From contig JAFNAJ010000057.1 in assembly GCA_017860085.1 (NCBI GenBank), forward strand, positions 1-10,299: a stretch of DNA of 10,299 nucleotides, written 5' to 3'. This document shows, piece after piece, positions 8,601 to 10,299 of the stretch. Source of the stretch: Acidobacteriota bacterium (GTDB taxonomy: Bacteria > Acidobacteriota > Vicinamibacteria > Vicinamibacterales > JAFNAJ01). The position numbers and the translations under genes are program-made. The notes beneath the pieces were generated by a model that saw nothing but the letters and a program-made list of their open reading frames with translations, did no database searches and was not told the DNA's origin. Within the stretch, counting starts at the first letter, position 1, and the number at the start of each line of letters is the position of its first letter.

Positions 8601-9025
8601 CCTACCTCTTCAACAACTACTGGCACACCAACTACAAGGCGGATCAGTCTGGACCGCTGTCGTTCCGCTTCGTGGTCCGACCGCACGCCGCGTTCGATCC
8701 GGTGGCGCTGCGACGGCTGAGCGACGAGCAGGACTTCCCGTTGCTGGCAGTCTCCGTGGACGACGACGGACTGCCGATCACGTCGCCATTCGCCCTCGAG
8801 GGAGATCCTGTGGTGGTCTCCTCCTTGGGGGCGGTGGCTGGTGGCAGCGCCCTCGTCGTGCGCCTCTACAACCCTTCCACAACGGCCGCTGTCGTCGTCG
8901 TTCGTCCCACCGCCACCAGCGCCCACCGGGACGTGGTCGCTCCGATCCGCACGCAGTCCTCGGGTGACGAGCGCGTCACGCTTCCGCCGCGGTCGTCGAG
9001 AACCGTTCGGTTGTCGCTGCGGTAG
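5687..9025 (+). CDS. Secreted GH38-family alpha-mannosidase-like glycoside hydrolase
   Basis: This 1112-residue protein probably hydrolyses alpha-mannosides in the periplasm or outside the cell. Residues 1-25 are a signal peptide ending ARA before D26. Residues about 30-285 are beta-rich and unassigned. The GH38 catalytic domain begins near 288 with LLPHSHVDIGY, where H296 and D298 fit the HxD zinc pair. It continues with MHSDIPGLSW, where D414 is the likely nucleophile, and LLWHEHTWGAAD at 631-642, where a His (H634 or H636) fits the late zinc ligand. The C-terminal 400 or so residues (from about 690, starting HVAIINTLSWDRSG) match the beta-sandwich part of the family. The frame is intact. 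GGAAG abuts the ATG at 5687, an unusually short spacing, but the signal peptide supports this start and no in-frame start lies just upstream. It is transcribed alone, divergent from the lipoprotein gene and convergent with the STAS gene 31 bases downstream. Linkage specificity cannot be read from the sequence. Confidence 0.92.
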   Translation: MPSSARCVVQAVLALLLAVPCVARADGPVQASGIPDLPDRWVQGYVRTVAGEWIVYPWAYPGQTRTLLSRATDGRMAVEWEGEPVPDGGSDQPVTYLWHAGTASGYGAHRFTLTVNGRMVTSFTSGRTSDDRHWTVRGEGGVTLSFRTTRVGQFNELFGFMWLTAPRTLFGKGAPRFRVAGEAAGSQDYYLGPQERVEEWSRVRAEEAVFADGQRAVRAAISRVGPARPAVVRSGDRILWSGEAPPGYTTVLVRVGSNVATTVPITVSVGDAPAAVATLAMRAVPPRTIHLLPHSHVDIGYSDPQPEVERKQWKNLRDAVALGRATASYPPEARFKWNVEGLWSVESYLAQATASERQAFADGVRDGTIGLQANYTNLLTGLATPEELRRWTDVAHRVRTALGVGPIRSAMHSDIPGLSWAAVSALASSGVRYFSSGPNYMPGLPDGGDRIGATLKALGDRPFWWTSPSGEERLLFWMAGRGYSWFHGLNSGGASDRSRDAILDYVKVLADSQYPYDMIQVRYTVGGDNGPVDPNLADFVKRWNDTFASPRLAIDTAEAMFAEFERRHGAELPVMSGDMTPYWEDGALSSAAEEALVRAAARRIDQAERLAALRRIVLPPTEVNAAWRNVLLWHEHTWGAADSISQPDRADVMAQWDYKLHFASDADVLSRRLMSLALPKASPGAPHVAIINTLSWDRSGLVLLTPEQSRTGGRVLGDDGPLPSQRLHDGRLAVWVERVPPLSSVRLRVVPGAPVPPAQAAVAAKGVIDNGWVRLVLDADRAAVTSLTWAGAPGHDFAAGEQGLLRYLYLAGRDPADAEGTTGGTLTVEDAGPLVTTVRVDLPAGGARSSVRRFRVVAGSDRVFAEIALDKVPVRTKESGHVAFPFQVPGGVIRVDQGEALVEIERDQLPGSCRDFIGVQSAIDVSGPALGVSLVSLDAPLIELGALTDERQVDGRARTWRAQAAPGTTLYAYLFNNYWHTNYKADQSGPLSFRFVVRPHAAFDPVALRRLSDEQDFPLLAVSVDDDGLPITSPFALEGDPVVVSSLGAVAGGSALVVRLYNPSTTAAVVVVRPTATSAHRDVVAPIRTQSSGDERVTLPPRSSRTVRLSLR

Positions 9026-9056
9026 GGGCTTGCGGGCGTCACCTCGACGTCGCGCC

Positions 9057-9419
9057 TCAGGTCGTCCATGCGAAGCTCTTCACGGCGGCCGCCTCATCCT
9101 CGAAGGTCTCGAATGCCATGAGCAGCTTCATCATGCCGAAGAGCCTCTGGCCCTTGCTCGTCAGGTTCAAGAGCTTCATGTCGCCGCCACGCTCCCGAAC
9201 GGTTTTCAGTTTGCCGGCAATCATCCCCACGCCCGAGCTGTCGATGTAGGTGACGCCGCCGAGGTCGAGCACGATTTGCCGGCGTCCCTCATCGAGGAGG
9301 TCGTGAATGCGTTGGCGTATCGCCAGATCGCCGTCGTCGAGGACGACTTGCCCGGTGAGGAGGAGCACCGTCACGTCGCCGGCGCGGCGTTCCTTTATCT
9401 CGAGCTTCGACATGGTCAT
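9057..9419 (-). CDS. STAS-domain protein, anti-sigma factor antagonist type (SpoIIAA/RsbV-like)
   Basis: This 120-residue cytoplasmic protein consists of one STAS domain. Such proteins bind an anti-sigma factor kinase when unphosphorylated and release the sigma factor; phosphorylation of a conserved serine switches them off. The beta strands and helices follow the SpoIIAA pattern: VLLLTGQVVLDDGD, then IVLDLGGVTYIDSSGVG, then GDMKLLNLTSKGQRLFGMM and FETFEDEAAAVKSF. The phosphorylation motif DSSGVG is intact, with S61 at the position of SpoIIAA S58. The start ATG 9419 has GAAGGGG about nine bases upstream; a second in-frame ATG at 9413 is farther from it. No anti-sigma kinase, phosphatase or sigma factor lies nearby, so it is an orphan here. 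It could act in a general stress or partner-switching pathway, which is inferred from the family alone. Confidence 0.92.
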   Translation of the reverse strand: MTMSKLEIKERRAGDVTVLLLTGQVVLDDGDLAIRQRIHDLLDEGRRQIVLDLGGVTYIDSSGVGMIAGKLKTVRERGGDMKLLNLTSKGQRLFGMMKLLMAFETFEDEAAAVKSFAWTT

Positions 9420-9610
9420 TCGGCTGCGCCCCTTCCCCAGGTCCCAGGCCGCGCCCGCCGGACCATTGATACGTCAGCACGGTGACACCTGGCAGCAAGA
9501 GGGCTCAGGGCCACCCAACGACGGGCAAGATCTCCGGTAACCGCGGCAGACGATATCACAACCACGAGACCCGAGGCAGCGCCCGCGTTGGTTCGCGGCA
9601 CGAAGCCCGA

Positions 9611-9624
9611 GCGCGACGTCGCGC
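9611..9624. repeat. Perfect 14-base palindrome
   Basis: GCGCGACGTCGCGC equals its own reverse complement. It lies about 145 bases before the DUF5916 start and 12 bases from a second 14-base palindrome. It could be a regulator site or a by-product of the high G+C content. Confidence 0.4.
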
Positions 9625-9636
9625 CTGCCCCTCACG

Positions 9637-9650
9637 CCGCGCCGGCGCGG
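9637..9650. repeat. Perfect 14-base palindrome, second copy type
   Basis: CCGCGCCGGCGCGG equals its own reverse complement. Its sequence differs from the neighbouring palindrome at 9611-9624, so they are not copies of one site. Composed only of G and C, it has a raised chance of arising without function. Confidence 0.35.
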
Positions 9651-9769
9651 TCGGGAGGGCACCCCCGCCCCGGGGAACGGGCTCGCCGCCGAACTCGTCT
9701 ATGACGCCAAACCGCCACGCGGGGTGGGACGTGTGCACCTGGCGACGCGGCGGACGGCCCCGCCTGCCC

Positions 9770-10299
9770 ATGCGTCCACTCCTCCGACCTGCTGCCGTCG
9801 CCCTGTTCGCCGCTGCCTTCGCAGCATCCGCTGGGGCGCAGGCGCCACCGCCGCACGAGCGCACGCCGGTGCCACCCGCGACGTTCCAGGTGAGCCGGGC
9901 CAGCTCGACGATCGAGGTCGATGGGGTCCTGGACGAGCCCGCGTGGGCGAGCGCGACCGTCATCCCGATCCTCTACGAGTGGACGCCGGGCGACAACGTG
10001 GATCCGCCGGTGAAGACCGACTGCCTGGTGACGTTTGACGAGCGGAACCTCTACGTGGCGTTCCGCGCCCACGACCCCGAGCCAGCGCGCATCCGGGCCC
10101 ACCTGATGGACCGGGATTCGATCGACACCTTCGTGCAGGACGACCACGTCGGCGTCATGATCGACACCTTCAACGACGAGCGGCGCGCGTATCAGTTCCG
10201 GGTCAACCCGCTTGGCGTCCAGGCCGACGCGATCTTCTCCGAGCAGGACGGCATCGAGGACTGGTCGTGGGACATGATCTGGGACTCGCGCGGGCGGGT
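9770..10299 (+). CDS. DUF5916 family protein with N-terminal CBM9-like domain (partial, runs off the window)
   Basis: The visible 176 residues are the start of a large envelope protein of the DUF5916 type, usually about 700-900 residues: a CBM9-like beta-sandwich followed by a predicted outer-membrane barrel. Residues 1-25 are a signal peptide (MRPLLRP, then an Ala/Phe-rich core ending GAQA). The CBM9-like domain starts near 48 with IEVDGVLDEPAWASA and continues with VTFDERNLYVAFRAHDPEP, DRDSIDTFVQDDHVGVMIDT and YQFRVNPLGVQADA, all typical of this group. The function of the family is not established; a role in glycan binding or uptake is suggested by the domain. The ATG at 9770 is chosen for the signal peptide although no clear ribosome binding site precedes it. 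In-frame GTG 9731 and ATG 9701 would add an Arg-rich leader that does not look natural. Confidence 0.9.
   Translation, partial: MRPLLRPAAVALFAAAFAASAGAQAPPPHERTPVPPATFQVSRASSTIEVDGVLDEPAWASATVIPILYEWTPGDNVDPPVKTDCLVTFDERNLYVAFRAHDPEPARIRAHLMDRDSIDTFVQDDHVGVMIDTFNDERRAYQFRVNPLGVQADAIFSEQDGIEDWSWDMIWDSRGR

Larger units (their letters stand above)
9420..9769. other. Gene-free stretch between the STAS and DUF5916 genes
   Basis: These 350 bases separate two divergent genes. No reading frame here shows protein-like sequence. The side near the STAS gene holds TATCAAT (minus strand, 9471-9465), a possible -10 box about 46 bases from its ATG, without a well-spaced -35. The middle holds two perfect 14-base palindromes at 9611 and 9637. 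The side near the DUF5916 gene is very GC-rich, with no clear promoter or ribosome binding site. No tRNA, CRISPR or insertion sequence was seen. Confidence 0.6.

Noticed and set aside
7811..8926. Long open frame on the minus strand inside the mannosidase gene (371 codons)
   Set aside because: It lies wholly within an intact coding sequence, has a composition typical of an antisense shadow and shows no recognisable motif.
9026..9056. Possible terminator between the convergent mannosidase and STAS genes
   Set aside because: Only the short palindrome CGACGTCG is seen. There is no stable stem followed by a T-run on either strand.
9045..9626. 13-base direct repeat CGACGTCGCGCCT at 9045-9057 and 9614-9626
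   Set aside because: It occurs only twice, is GC-rich, and one copy covers the end of the STAS gene. No flanking similarity or element structure was seen.
1..10299. CRISPR arrays, tRNA or rRNA genes, insertion sequences, phage or defence genes
   Set aside because: No regularly spaced repeats, cloverleaf sequences, transposase motifs or terminal inverted repeats were recognised on reading either strand.

Overview
The window is high-GC bacterial DNA (my estimate is about two thirds G+C) and carries genes for secreted or envelope hydrolases and a periplasmic oxidoreductase. A DUF5916/CBM9-like outer-membrane-type protein, an M28 peptidase with a PA-type insert, a GH38 alpha-mannosidase and an IorAB-type molybdenum hydroxylase together suggest an acidobacterium, perhaps a Vicinamibacteria-like soil lineage. 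This placement is inferred from gene content and composition only. There is no rRNA or phylogenetic marker here.

Left part, minus strand (1-5489): in transcription order there is a lipoprotein with a metzincin-type zinc site (5489-4500), a broken DinB-family remnant (about 4499-4287), a [2Fe-2S] subunit (4226-3774) and a Tat-exported molybdopterin subunit (3772-1520) of a xanthine-oxidase-family enzyme, and then a secreted M28 aminopeptidase that runs off the left edge (1395-1). The two oxidoreductase subunits are separated by one base and form one enzyme. The DinB remnant shares their reading frame and runs open into the start of the [2Fe-2S] gene.

Right part (5490-10299): a divergent intergenic region carries a perfect 7-4-7 inverted repeat next to a TACAAT -10-like box and leads into a 1112-residue secreted GH38 alpha-mannosidase (5687-9025, plus strand). 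A convergent single-domain STAS protein (anti-sigma factor antagonist type) lies at 9419-9057 on the minus strand. A gene-free stretch of about 350 bases with two perfect 14-base palindromes precedes the start of a DUF5916 family protein (9770 to the right edge, plus strand).

Functionally the window looks like ordinary accessory content of a polymer- and protein-degrading heterotroph: extracytoplasmic peptidases, a glycosidase and a periplasmic hydroxylase of unknown substrate. I did not find a convincing new multi-gene system. The points most worth a second look are the DinB remnant joined to the oxidoreductase operon, the metzincin-like lipoprotein, and the possible operator in front of the mannosidase.
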